From Nocardioides aromaticivorans (GTDB lineage Bacteria; Actinomycetota; Actinomycetes; Propionibacteriales; Nocardioidaceae): DNA of 64,000 nucleotides. Each line of letters opens with the position of its first letter. Positions within the stretch are counted from its first letter, which is position 1. Below are positions 16,101-24,988 of the stretch, one piece after another. A program made the translations under genes and the position numbers. The stretch spans positions 3,844,001-3,908,000 of the forward strand of contig NZ_JACBZM010000001.1 of assembly GCF_013408525.1 (NCBI RefSeq). Reading direction: 5' to 3'. The notes beneath the pieces are model-generated. The model was not told the DNA's origin. It was given only the letters and a program-made list of their open reading frames with translations, and made no database searches.

Positions 16101-18810
16101 ACGTGCTGCCCAGCAGTCCGCCGAAGAGGTTGGTGATCTCGGCCAGGCCGCCCACCCAGAGGTCGACGTCGTCCAGGCCGGTGGTGGTCACGCCGTTGGC
16201 GTTGCTCGACCAGTCGCCGGTGCTGAACATGAAGTCCGACGCGTCGGCCGGCGGGACGTCGCTGCCCTGCGGGTTGACGATCGCCCGGGCAGCGTCCCGC
16301 TTGGCGACCAGGGTCGTCGCGCCGGTGATGCTCGGGTGCTTGCCGTAGGCCGCGACGAAGTTGATCAGCGACTCGGGGTGCTTCAGGTGCTGCCCGAAGT
16401 CGCTCCAGCTCGTGTACGGCGTCATCTGGCCGTCGTTCGTCTCGGCGAAGATCTGCCGACGCACGTCGTTGAGCGGCGGGATGCCCGCTTCGCGGGCACG
16501 CGTCATGTTGATCGACGGCAGGTCGAGCGGGAGGCCCAGCAGGTTGTTGCGCAGGGTCTCGGTGACGAACTCGTCGAGCTCGTTGCCCACCTGGTCGGAG
16601 GAGCCCATGACGATGCTGCCCGCCGCCTGCTTGGCGTTGAGCGTTCCCGCCGATCCGCCGTCGAAGTAGGCGGGTGGGTTGAGGAAGGCGGTCAACAGTG
16701 GCAGCGAGTTGTCGGAGCCGTCCCCGTTGGTCCGGGCGACGTCGTCGTCGAGCATCGAGTGGCCGAACCGGTAGACCGCGTGGGCGAACTCCGCCTCGAC
16801 CGCCGGGTTGACCTCCGGGCTGTAGAGGTGGAAGGGCCGGATCGCGGGCTGCACCTTGCGCGCGAACTCCTCGAAGACGAGGTGCTGGTACTGCATCTCG
16901 GTGATGAAGCGGGCTGCCTGGAAGAGCCGCTCGCCGTAGTCGTAGCCGCTGACGCCGATCGCCTTCCAGTTGGCCAGAGCCGCCACCCCGCTGGGGGTCG
17001 TGTCGTTCGTCAGGATCTGGTCGATCTCGTCCACCAGCCTGTTGTGCTCGGAGTGGAACACCTGGTGGATGGTCGACAATGCGATGTTCTCGTTGCACCG
17101 TCCGTCACCACAGGCGAAGTGCGCGTCGAGCATCTCGTCGTCGTACGTCCCGGCCGGTTGGCTCGCGAAGTCGGCGGACGGGGTGTCGTTCGCGTCCGGC
17201 ACCGGCGGAACCGGGGGAGTGCCCGGGTTGTGGTCGGTGTCCTGCGGGCTCGGGTCCGCGTTGTGCGCGATGTCGGTCAGGAAGGGCGTGTCGAAGTGCA
17301 GTACGTTCGCGGGGACCGCCACCGGCGAGTCGAGGTCGCCCTCGACGAGACCGGTCTTGGTCACGTACTGCGGCAGACCCCGTGCCGGACCGGGGATGAA
17401 CTTGCCGTAGGGGTCGGTCGCCAGCATCGGGACGTTGAGCGCGTCCATGTCGACGAGTCGCAGGCCGAGCTTCTCCGCCGCCTGCTTCTTCACCGCTGCC
17501 CACGTGCCGATCCCGCCGGCGCCGTCGGGCGATCCGGCGTAGGTCTCGCCGGCTGGGAGTCCCTCGAGGAACTTGCCCGTCGCGACCGAGGCCGGGTTGT
17601 CCGCGCCGTAGGGGCCGGACCGGCTGCTCGCGGCGTACGCGCGCAGGAAGACCTGGTGCGAGGCGTGCGAGGTGTAGGTCTGGCTCTGGTCCACCCAGGG
17701 CGTGTCGGTGTTGTTGGCGTTCTGGATGTCGTCCGCGCTCTCGTCCGCGGGCGTGCTCGGGTCGTCGCCGAGGACGCCGTCGGGACCGGGCTGGTTCTGG
17801 GCGCGGGTGATCACCATGAAGGCCTGTGAGGCGGGCACCTCGTCACCCGTGCCGGCCTTGCCGTCCGGGCCGAGGACGCGCAGCGGGTCGTCCGCCTTGA
17901 GCGGGACGAACACGTTGCCGCCGCTCTTCACGGTCTGGTCGACACCGTGGTCGAAGAACTGCCCGAAGAACGTGAACAGGCTGTTGTACGGCGGCGAGAG
18001 GCCCACGTCGGTCGTCACGTTCGGGATGAACAGCGTGTGGTGGCTCGGCACGCAGCCGGCAGGGACGCCCTCGACCGGCGGGTCCGCCGTCGGTTCGGGG
18101 TCCGTGGTGCAGGGGAACAGCCCGGGGTTGCCCTGGCTGCGCACCGGGTAGCCGGCGGCGGCGATCGCGGCCGGGTTCGTCGAGGTCTGGTCGACGATCA
18201 GGTTGCTGATCACGCGCGGCTGGGAGTCGAAGACGTTGCCCTTCTTCTGGGCGTACGACGACGGTCCCGGCGGGCCGAAGCCGGTCGGGACGTTCTCCGC
18301 GTCGCGGAACCGGGGATTGGTCAACCGCGGGAACGGCTGGTCGGCGGCGGCGAAGTACTCGTCGCCCGTCTTGAGGTTGTTGCAGCTGCCGTCCACCGTG
18401 CGCAGGCCGTAGGTGGTCAGGATGTCCGGCACCTGCTCGGAGTCGGGGATGCCGTCACCGGGCTGGTTGAGCAGCGTGCTGCAGGGGTGCGCCGGGGTGC
18501 GGGTCAGGGAGTGCCGCTCGGCGATCTTGATCTGCTTGAGGATGAACGCGAGGTCGCCCGTCGTCACCGTGAAGCCGCTGCCCACGGGGCCGGGGTCGGC
18601 CTCGACGGCCGGGGCGACCATCTGGGTTCCGAGCGCCAGCGACACCGCGAAGGCGGTCGCGCCCGCGACCTCGCGCCGGCGGATGCGGAGGAGCACGCGG
18701 AGCCGGGTCCTGGCCCGTCTGGCCGCGTGGCGGCGTCGTACGGACCTCCGACCCGAGCCGGCGCTCGACGCCGAGGGGTGTGTCGCGTGTGCAGGGCGCG
18801 TTGCGTGCAT
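13117..18810 (-). CDS. Secreted animal-type haem peroxidase with RTX, FN3 and Ig-like repeats (MopA-like)
   Basis: This 1897-residue protein has a long basic n-region and hydrophobic core (VAGATAFAVSLALGTQMVAP) that form a signal peptide. The peroxidase domain covers about 75-900, with distal His288 in FFGQFFDHGVD, HSEHNRLVDEI, and the proximal His in YRFGHSML near 685. Hemolysin-type Ca2+-binding nonapeptides fill about 1035-1205 (GGNDNDTFWGGKGRD, GGEGDDIV, GGPGNDALDAG). Two FN3 domains (about 1497-1683) and two bacterial Ig-like domains beginning TAPTVTARTPGAGATNVPIG and IAPTVSTRSPAAGATGVALG end the protein. RTX-fused animal haem peroxidases such as MopA of Aurantimonas oxidise Mn(II). The neighbouring multicopper oxidase supports that role here. 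ATG 18810 is the first start consistent with the signal peptide. Confidence 0.9.
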   Translation of the reverse strand: MHATRPAHATHPSASSAGSGRRSVRRRHAARRARTRLRVLLRIRRREVAGATAFAVSLALGTQMVAPAVEADPGPVGSGFTVTTGDLAFILKQIKIAERHSLTRTPAHPCSTLLNQPGDGIPDSEQVPDILTTYGLRTVDGSCNNLKTGDEYFAAADQPFPRLTNPRFRDAENVPTGFGPPGPSSYAQKKGNVFDSQPRVISNLIVDQTSTNPAAIAAAGYPVRSQGNPGLFPCTTDPEPTADPPVEGVPAGCVPSHHTLFIPNVTTDVGLSPPYNSLFTFFGQFFDHGVDQTVKSGGNVFVPLKADDPLRVLGPDGKAGTGDEVPASQAFMVITRAQNQPGPDGVLGDDPSTPADESADDIQNANNTDTPWVDQSQTYTSHASHQVFLRAYAASSRSGPYGADNPASVATGKFLEGLPAGETYAGSPDGAGGIGTWAAVKKQAAEKLGLRLVDMDALNVPMLATDPYGKFIPGPARGLPQYVTKTGLVEGDLDSPVAVPANVLHFDTPFLTDIAHNADPSPQDTDHNPGTPPVPPVPDANDTPSADFASQPAGTYDDEMLDAHFACGDGRCNENIALSTIHQVFHSEHNRLVDEIDQILTNDTTPSGVAALANWKAIGVSGYDYGERLFQAARFITEMQYQHLVFEEFARKVQPAIRPFHLYSPEVNPAVEAEFAHAVYRFGHSMLDDDVARTNGDGSDNSLPLLTAFLNPPAYFDGGSAGTLNAKQAAGSIVMGSSDQVGNELDEFVTETLRNNLLGLPLDLPSINMTRAREAGIPPLNDVRRQIFAETNDGQMTPYTSWSDFGQHLKHPESLINFVAAYGKHPSITGATTLVAKRDAARAIVNPQGSDVPPADASDFMFSTGDWSSNANGVTTTGLDDVDLWVGGLAEITNLFGGLLGSTFNYVFQTQLEKLQDGDRFYYLARTPGLNLRTQLEGNSFSELIQRNTDNTNTLKADAFATADCKFQLAHLAGTPAGFTQFGSTVADDPSTPDCDESLLLLRKPDGTIQYRQFNSVDPSGINGQAVYQGTDGVDRVFGGNDNDTFWGGKGRDVIEGNGGDDVALGGEGDDIVTDLSGADTLKGGPGNDALDAGIGDDIMMGGDGKDFMNGGANDNEEFAGPGDDFVIIGQGADAVFGDGGDDWLEGGTGQDLLQGDHGAPFFDDPGETAPGNEIMIGQPGENDYDAEGGDDLMSANAAIDRNAGAGGFDWAFHQYDTVGADEDMSINNNLVGVPIQVVVNRDRWQEVEGNSGSAFNDVLKGTDDVPLAQGGAGFSGCDALDQAGVDRIVGLDALVPPSIRTTPAASLNADAAAGTCPLSGNVWGDGEILIGGGGSDTITGRGADDIIDGDRSLNVRIDVHANVDGTGPVIGSTDLMEHPYLTGSNHTLQQDVFAGVVDPGQLVAVRFLIPAPAGDHDAASSGANPAPAVDTAVYRGPRSSYTITSEGDHVIVEQTGARGAAQKVLDGKDTLRNIERLQFTNDDGTTEIVVLAAPDAPTIGTATAGPSSADVTWTAAASGQPTSSFEIQVLSGGVQQGALRTAPSTDSSIHVTGLTNGTTYTFRVRAVGAFGTSPFSAESNGVTPANTAPGAPTIGTATAGVGSASVTWSGPADDGGSPVTGFRVQAIDAGNNVVGTTTVNNPSATSATVTGLIPGTSVRLRVAAINAVGTGANSAPSNAVTVLADTTAPTVTARTPGAGATNVPIGTTVTATFSEPVQGVNGTTVRLRNTVTGVNVPATVNLAGNTVTLTPNAALANNTRYTVTLTGGATAIRDLAGNPLATTSWNFRTVPDLIAPTVSTRSPAAGATGVALGANTVVTFSEPVLNVTPVTFTLTNTATNTRVAAVVTVSADGRTATLNPVLNLLPGRTYRVNLTNAIRDLAGNRLAPVAWTFRTQ

Positions 18811-18893
18811 GGTCGTACCTGCCTCGTATCGGTGATGGACTGATCCACCATCGACAGGCGTCCTTGGGAAAACCTTGCGGGCTCCCGGGACGC

Positions 18894-20072
18894 TCAGCAG
18901 GACCTGATCGCGGCCAGCTCGAAGTGCATGGGATCGGTGTAGCGCCACGTCCCGCCCCAGGCGAAGCCGCACCGGACGAGGATCGCCACCACCCGCCGGT
19001 CGATCGTGCCGGCGGTGCCGCGCCGGTTGCCGGGGACGTTGAGGTCGATCGCGGTGCCGAAGGTGTGGAACGACAGCCCGCGCGAGGGGTCGTGGCCGAT
19101 GAAGCGCGGGACGTAGCAGCCGCCGTACTCGTCGGCGTGGACCTCCGCGGCGAGGCCGGCCTCCACGACCCGGGTCAGCGCCCGGCGCAGCGCGGGCAGC
19201 ATCGCGCGGTTGCAGGTGACCGCGCCGAGGACCGGCACCCGCTCGGTGCGGATGTGGGTGCGCACCCACCGGGCCTCGGGGTCGACCGTGCCGTCCGGGT
19301 TGGGGGTGTAGCTGAACGACCCGACCGCGGCGGCGACCGAGCCGCCCGTGAGCACGGCGCTCAGCGCCTGGTCCGGTACGACGTTCGGGGCGAGCAGGCT
19401 GACCGACGCCCTCGTGCCGAGCACCCGCCGCAGCCGGCGGACCACGGGCCCGGGCGCGGCGAACCGGGTCGACACGACGAGGGCATTGCCCTTCGGCAGG
19501 TGCAGCCGGTCGGCCCACCGCTCGTTGAGCAGCGCCCCGATCGCCGAGTGGGGGACCAGGGGTGCGTACGCCGCGACGTGCGCGCGCTGGGCGTTGTCGT
19601 CGTTGCCGAGGGTCACGAAGTCGCCCGGGCCCGCGAGCGCGGTGCGGAGGTCGGGCCGCAAGCCGATCTCCCCGTCGGCGACCCGGTCCCACAGCGCGTC
19701 GAGGACGGCGGTCGGGCCGGGGGTGAACTGACGGAAGGTCGCCGGGTCGACGGCGGCGTACGTGATCGCCTCGCCCTCCCGGTAGAAGGTGGCGAGCGAG
19801 AACTGCTCGAGCCGGGCCACGCCCTGGGTCGCAGCGGCGCGGGCGACCAGGTCGGCGTCGATGGGGCGCGGGCTCTGGACGAGGATGTCGGGGGAGTCGC
19901 CGGTCGACTCGAAGGGCCCGGGCCGGGCCATCGCGACGTCCTGGTCGCTCGGGGCGGCGGAGGCCGTCGCCGGGGACGTCGGGCCGGCCGTCGGCGCCGG
20001 CGAGCCGGCGCAGCCCGAGCAGAGCACGATGCAGGCGAGAGCGACCGAGAGCACGCGTCGCTTTCCGGCCAA
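18894..20072 (-). CDS. Lipoprotein with C-terminal M15 (VanY-like) peptidase domain
   Basis: This 392-residue protein has a lipoprotein signal VLSVALACIVLCSGCAG, with lipidation at Cys21. The first 250 residues form an unassigned domain (YREGEAITYAAVDPATFRQ, FVTLGNDDNAQRAH). The C-terminal part holds the M15 zinc peptidase pattern: GLSFHTFGTAIDLNVPGN gives the His and Asp ligands, and TDPMHFEL gives the catalytic Glu region and final His. M15 enzymes cleave D-Ala-D-Ala or related peptidoglycan peptides, so a wall-trimming role is likely. The gene lies 83 bases upstream of the peroxidase start on the same strand and could be co-transcribed with it. The large N-terminal extension is unusual for VanY proteins. 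Confidence 0.82.
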   Translation of the reverse strand: MAGKRRVLSVALACIVLCSGCAGSPAPTAGPTSPATASAAPSDQDVAMARPGPFESTGDSPDILVQSPRPIDADLVARAAATQGVARLEQFSLATFYREGEAITYAAVDPATFRQFTPGPTAVLDALWDRVADGEIGLRPDLRTALAGPGDFVTLGNDDNAQRAHVAAYAPLVPHSAIGALLNERWADRLHLPKGNALVVSTRFAAPGPVVRRLRRVLGTRASVSLLAPNVVPDQALSAVLTGGSVAAAVGSFSYTPNPDGTVDPEARWVRTHIRTERVPVLGAVTCNRAMLPALRRALTRVVEAGLAAEVHADEYGGCYVPRFIGHDPSRGLSFHTFGTAIDLNVPGNRRGTAGTIDRRVVAILVRCGFAWGGTWRYTDPMHFELAAIRSC

Positions 20073-20198
20073 TGGACCCCCCGGACACCTGGTCCAGCGA
20101 TGCTACTCCGCCTTCGGCGAGGGAACCGTCAGCTGATCTCCGGCAGCTCCTGCGCGCTGCCCAGCAGCGCCCGGAACGGGTCGCCCGTCCGCGTGCGG

Positions 20199-20765
20199 TC
20201 AGCAGGCCAGGGCGGGGTTGAACTCGGCGAACATCCCGTCCGGGTTGTGCGCCCACGTCCAGACGTGGAGGTCGTAGTGCACGGGCGCGCCAGTGCCGTG
20301 GCCGGGCATCGGCCCGTCGAACTCGTGGCCGAGCAGCGACGGGCGGTCGTCATCGGTCGCCAGGTCCTGGTCGCGGTCGGCCTGGAAGTACTCCACGCCC
20401 ACGAGCCGCAGCTCGCCCTCGACGGGCAGGTAGAGCAGGAACGCCGGCTTGCGGAGGTCGATCGACGCTGCTGCGCGCGCCGGGTTCATGTAGTGGACAC
20501 CCATCGCTCCGGCCGGGCTCTCGACACAGTCGGACACGGGGACGTAGCCGTCGGCCTCTGCCGCCGCGACGTCGTGGTACTTCGCCGTCACCGCCCGCAC
20601 CGTGGCGAGGGTGCCGGGCTTGGGCTCCGGTGCGGCCTGCGCACCGGTCGGCGCCAGGGTCGAGGCCACGGCGGGCAACGGGGCCAGCAGGCCGCCCAGG
20701 ACGACCGCGGCGGTACGACGCCGGCGGGCACGTCGGGCGTGGCGGGCTCGGGTGGTGGGGTTCAT
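20199..20765 (-). CDS. Small secreted protein of unknown function
   Basis: This 188-residue protein has a very basic n-region (MNPTTRARHARRARRRRTA), a hydrophobic core (VVLGGLLAPLPAVASTLAP) and probable cleavage after AQA. The mature chain contains KYHDVAAAEADGYVP, GAMGVHYMNP, LVGVEYFQ and HYDLHVWTWAHNPDGMFAEF. The conserved-looking His, Tyr and Trp residues, with two Cys, suggest a folded domain that may bind metal. I recognise this YHDVxxAxADGYVP pattern as a recurring secreted hypothetical type in actinobacteria but know no function for it. Its location next to the oxidase/peroxidase block may be relevant. Confidence 0.72.
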   Translation of the reverse strand: MNPTTRARHARRARRRRTAAVVLGGLLAPLPAVASTLAPTGAQAAPEPKPGTLATVRAVTAKYHDVAAAEADGYVPVSDCVESPAGAMGVHYMNPARAAASIDLRKPAFLLYLPVEGELRLVGVEYFQADRDQDLATDDDRPSLLGHEFDGPMPGHGTGAPVHYDLHVWTWAHNPDGMFAEFNPALAC

Positions 20766-21018
20766 GGTCAGGACTCGCTCTCGCTCGGTTGGTTGCGGTG
20801 CGAGAAGCATCCGGTCGTCCTACCCACCTGGAACATCCCGTAGGTGCGGGGAATTCGCGGTCCCAGAAAGGTGGGGGAGGGCGTCGTCGGTCCACGAGCT
20901 CCGGAGCGCGACTGGCGAGCCCCGGGAGTGCGGGCGCTGCGCGAGCCCGGGAAAAGCGTTTGGCCGATCGGCGGGCCGGGCCCCACCCTTGACGCACTCC
21001 ACCGGTACGCGCCGGTGC

Positions 21019-21193
21019 GGAGACCGGGGTTACTTCACTGGTAATGAGCGGGTTGCGGGTTCGAGTCCCGCCGCGACGGGCGACCGTCGTGTAGCTCAAA
21101 CGGCAGAGCAGCTGTCGACACCTCGGTCGACCTGGTCCTCGGCGCGTCCCGTCGGAGGGTGCCCGGTGCGAAGGCCACGGCTACTTCGTCTCC
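21019..21193 (+). ncRNA. yrlA: Candidate YrlA-type Y RNA with circularly permuted tRNA-like module
   Basis: The core at 21055-21110 is an almost perfect tRNA in permuted order. T-arm GCGGG-TTCGAGT-CCCGC (21055-21071) is followed at once by CGCGACG (21072-21078), a GCGA tetraloop closed by G-C, and CGTCGTG (21085-21091). The last two strands make a 7-bp acceptor-like stem. Next come TA and a D-arm GCTC-AAACGGCA-GAGC (21094-21109) with the G18G19 equivalents. A GTCGAC/GTCGAC hairpin follows (21114-21131). Outer strands GGAGAC (21019-21024) and GTCTCC (21188-21193) can close the molecule, with CGGG/CCCG extending it. Bacterial Y RNAs of the YrlA class mimic tRNA and bind Ro60, whose gene starts 124 bases downstream. 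Ends are estimates. Confidence 0.75.
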
Positions 21194-21252
21194 AACGGTC
21201 CCGCTGACAACGGGAAAACACCGTCGCCGCACGGTCCTCGGGCGCCACCCCT

Positions 21253-21279
21253 GCCTGCCCGGCGTCCCGCCGGGCAGGC
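21253..21279 (+). terminator. 12-bp hairpin between Y RNA and Ro60 gene
   Basis: GCCTGCCCGGCG (21253-21264), the loop TCC, and CGCCGGGCAGGC (21268-21279) form a perfect stem. It lies about 60 bases after the proposed Y RNA end and 37 bases before the Ro60 ATG. It could terminate the Y RNA, with partial read-through into Ro60, or it could be a leader structure of the mRNA. No T tract follows. Confidence 0.5.
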
Positions 21280-21316
21280 CGACGAACGACCCCGCCCTCG
21301 GAAGGAGGGACACCAC

Positions 21317-22876
21317 ATGAGCAAGTTCAACCTGAGCGGCCTGCGCCGCACCGGCACGAGCGCCGTCCGCACGGCGGACCACGCGACCGGCCGCACCCAC
21401 GAGGGGGCGCGCGGCCACGCCCGCGACGCCAAGGGCGAGCTGTTCCTGCTCGCCGTCACCTCCTTCGTCGCGGAGGACACCTTCTACGAGGCAGCAGCCG
21501 AGCGCGACGAGCGACTGCGGGCACTCGCCGCGACGGTCGCGCTCGAGGACGTCGACTGGACCCTGCGCCTGGTCCGCTGGCTCCGCACGGGGGCGCACCT
21601 GCGCACGGTCGCGCTCGTCGTCGCCGCCGAGGCCGTCAAGGCCCGCCTGGAGGCGGGCATCGCCGGCGACAACCGCGCGCTGGTCGAGGCCGCCCTCGAC
21701 CGTGCGGACGAGCCGGGCGAGATGCTGGCCTACTGGGCCTTGCGGCACGGCCGCGCCTTCCCCAAGCCGGTCAAGCGCGGCGTCGCGACGGCAGCCGAGC
21801 GTCTCTACACCGAGCGTTCGCTGCTCAAGTACGACGCCCGGGGCCGCGACTACCGGTTCGCGGACGTGCTCGAGCTGACCCACGCGCGTCCCCGCGACGC
21901 GCGGCAGTCGGCGCTGTTCCGGCACGCCCTGGACCGCCGGCACGACCGGGCGGACGCCGTCCCGGACGAGCTCGCCGTCCTCGCGGCGCGGGAGCGGCTG
22001 CTCGCCGTACCCGTCGCCGAGCGGCGCGCGACCCTCGTCGGCGACCCCGAGGGGCTGCGCCGTGCCGGGATGACCTGGGAGCAGGTCGCCGGCTGGCTGC
22101 AGGGTCCCCTGGACGCGGCCGCGTGGGAGGCCCTGGTCCCGTCGATGGGCTACATGGCGCTGCTGCGCAACCTGCGCAACTTCGACCGGGCGGGTGTCGC
22201 CGACGACGTGGCCGCAACGGTGGCTGCCAAGCTGGCCGACGCCGGTGAGGTCGCTCGGTCGCGCCAGCTGCCGCTGCGCTTCCTGTCGGCGTACCGGGCA
22301 GCGCCCTCGCTGCGCTGGGCCTGGCCGCTGGAGCAGGCCCTGCAGGCCAGCCTGGCCAACGTCCCGGAGCTGCCGGGCCGCACGCTGGTGCTGGTGGACC
22401 GCTCGGGCTCGATGTTCTCGCGGCTCTCGGGCCGCTCGACCGTCACCCGCGCCGACGCGGCAGCGGTCTTCGGCGCGGCGCTGGCGGTCCGGTCGGCACG
22501 AGCCGACCTGGTCGAGTTCGGCACGGACAGCCGGACGGTGGCCGCGCGGCGCGGGGAGTCCGTGCTGGCGCTCGCCGGCCGGATGGGCAACCTCGGCGGC
22601 ACCAACACCGCCGCCGCCGTACGCCGCCACTTCCGCCGACACGACCGCGTCGTCATCGTCACCGACGAGCAGGCGTGGGCGGGCTGGCGCGGCCAGGACC
22701 CGACGTCGGCGGTGCCGGCGACGGTGCCGGTTTACACCTTCAACCTGGCCGGCTACCGGTACGGCCACGGCCCCTCGGGCTCGGCCAACCGGCACACCTT
22801 CGGCGGCCTGAGCGACCAGGGCTTCGCCGCGATCCCGCTCCTGGAGGCGGGACGTGACGCCGACTGGCCGTTCTGA
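21317..22876 (+). CDS. rsr: Ro60 orthologue (TROVE + vWA), Y RNA-binding protein
   Basis: The protein has 519 residues. The TROVE/HEAT-like ring domain spans about 1-345. Visible pieces include the opening FNLSGLRRTGTSAVRT, VAEDTFYEAAAERDERLRAL, KPVKRGVATAAERLY and the family motif ALLRNLRNFDRAG. The C-terminal von Willebrand A domain has a MIDAS in LVLVDRSGSMF (Asp361, Ser363, Ser365) and GGTNTAAAV supplying the MIDAS Thr. Ro proteins bind Y RNA on the outside of the ring and misfolded RNA in the cavity. In bacteria they assist RNA decay with PNPase and rRNA maturation. An AAGGAGGG ribosome site lies 10 bases before the ATG. No RtcB/RtcA repair genes are adjacent, unlike enterobacteria. Confidence 0.9.
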   Translation: MSKFNLSGLRRTGTSAVRTADHATGRTHEGARGHARDAKGELFLLAVTSFVAEDTFYEAAAERDERLRALAATVALEDVDWTLRLVRWLRTGAHLRTVALVVAAEAVKARLEAGIAGDNRALVEAALDRADEPGEMLAYWALRHGRAFPKPVKRGVATAAERLYTERSLLKYDARGRDYRFADVLELTHARPRDARQSALFRHALDRRHDRADAVPDELAVLAARERLLAVPVAERRATLVGDPEGLRRAGMTWEQVAGWLQGPLDAAAWEALVPSMGYMALLRNLRNFDRAGVADDVAATVAAKLADAGEVARSRQLPLRFLSAYRAAPSLRWAWPLEQALQASLANVPELPGRTLVLVDRSGSMFSRLSGRSTVTRADAAAVFGAALAVRSARADLVEFGTDSRTVAARRGESVLALAGRMGNLGGTNTAAAVRRHFRRHDRVVIVTDEQAWAGWRGQDPTSAVPATVPVYTFNLAGYRYGHGPSGSANRHTFGGLSDQGFAAIPLLEAGRDADWPF

Positions 22877-23106
22877 CGCCCGGCTCCGGGTCGGACGTGG
22901 CCGGCCGGCCCGCGGTCTCCCGCCGTGGGCCGGCCGGAAGCACCGGGGCGCTCGCTCCCCATGGTGGCGGGCGGCCCGTTCGCATCGTCGCGACGACCCC
23001 TCCTCGTCGGACTGCTGGTCCCTCGACGGTAGGGCCGCGGTGACGGTCCGCTGAATAGTCGGATGCGATGCACGGGTGGGGCAGTGGGCGGTGCCGGAGG
23101 GTCCGG

Positions 23107-23225
23107 GAGTTTCACCGGCCGGCCGGTGAAACTCACGCTTGGACGACGAAGTTTCATCGTCCAGGCGTGAGTTTCGTCGTCCAGGCTCGCCAGTTTCACC
23201 GGCCGGCCGGTGAAACTGGCGAGCC
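23107..23225. repeat. Cluster of large perfect palindromes
   Basis: A 28-base perfect palindrome centred on CCGGCC|GGCCGG lies at 23107-23134. A 42-base perfect palindrome with the same core (arms beginning GGCTCGCCAGTTTCACC) lies at 23184-23225. Between them, 23141-23162 is a near-palindrome (GGACGA...TCGTCC) around GAAGTTTC, and CGTGAGTTTCGTCGTCC follows. All share the GTTTC word. The cluster fills the space between Ro60 and the cholesterol oxidase stop, and the 42-mer ends 12 bases from that stop, so it may also act as a bidirectional terminator. The rest of 22877-23106 holds nothing I recognise. Confidence 0.85.
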
Positions 23226-23236
23226 GACGATCTCCC

Positions 23237-24925
<1,689 letters not shown>

Positions 24926-24929
24926 TCAC

Positions 24930-24945
24930 TACTTACCGGGAAGTA
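24930..24945. promoter_or_regulatory. Second inverted repeat in the divergent promoter
   Basis: TACTT-ACCGGG-AAGTA is a 5-bp inverted repeat around a near-palindromic centre, 25 bases from the KstR-like site and 43 bases before the DUF4383 start. It has the size of a TetR-type operator, but the regulator is not known. Confidence 0.35.
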
Positions 24946-24988
24946 ACTCCGTGGGACTCGCGGTCGGGCCGGCGGGTACCGCCGCCCC

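Noticed and set aside
12718..17829. 1,700-codon open frame on the plus strand antisense to the peroxidase
   Set aside because: The frame mirrors a GC-rich gene on the other strand and shows repetitive Arg/Gly/Val composition with no domains; the minus-strand reading gives clear peroxidase, RTX and FN3 domains.
18811..20256. N-terminal extension of the peroxidase to about 2,379 residues
   Set aside because: The added part is the shadow of the M15 lipoprotein gene in another frame and would hide a good signal peptide at 18810.
21055..21110. Ordinary tRNA gene
   Set aside because: The T-arm precedes the acceptor and D-arm and no anticodon arm lies in the proper place, so it is a permuted tRNA-like part of a Y RNA rather than a tRNA.
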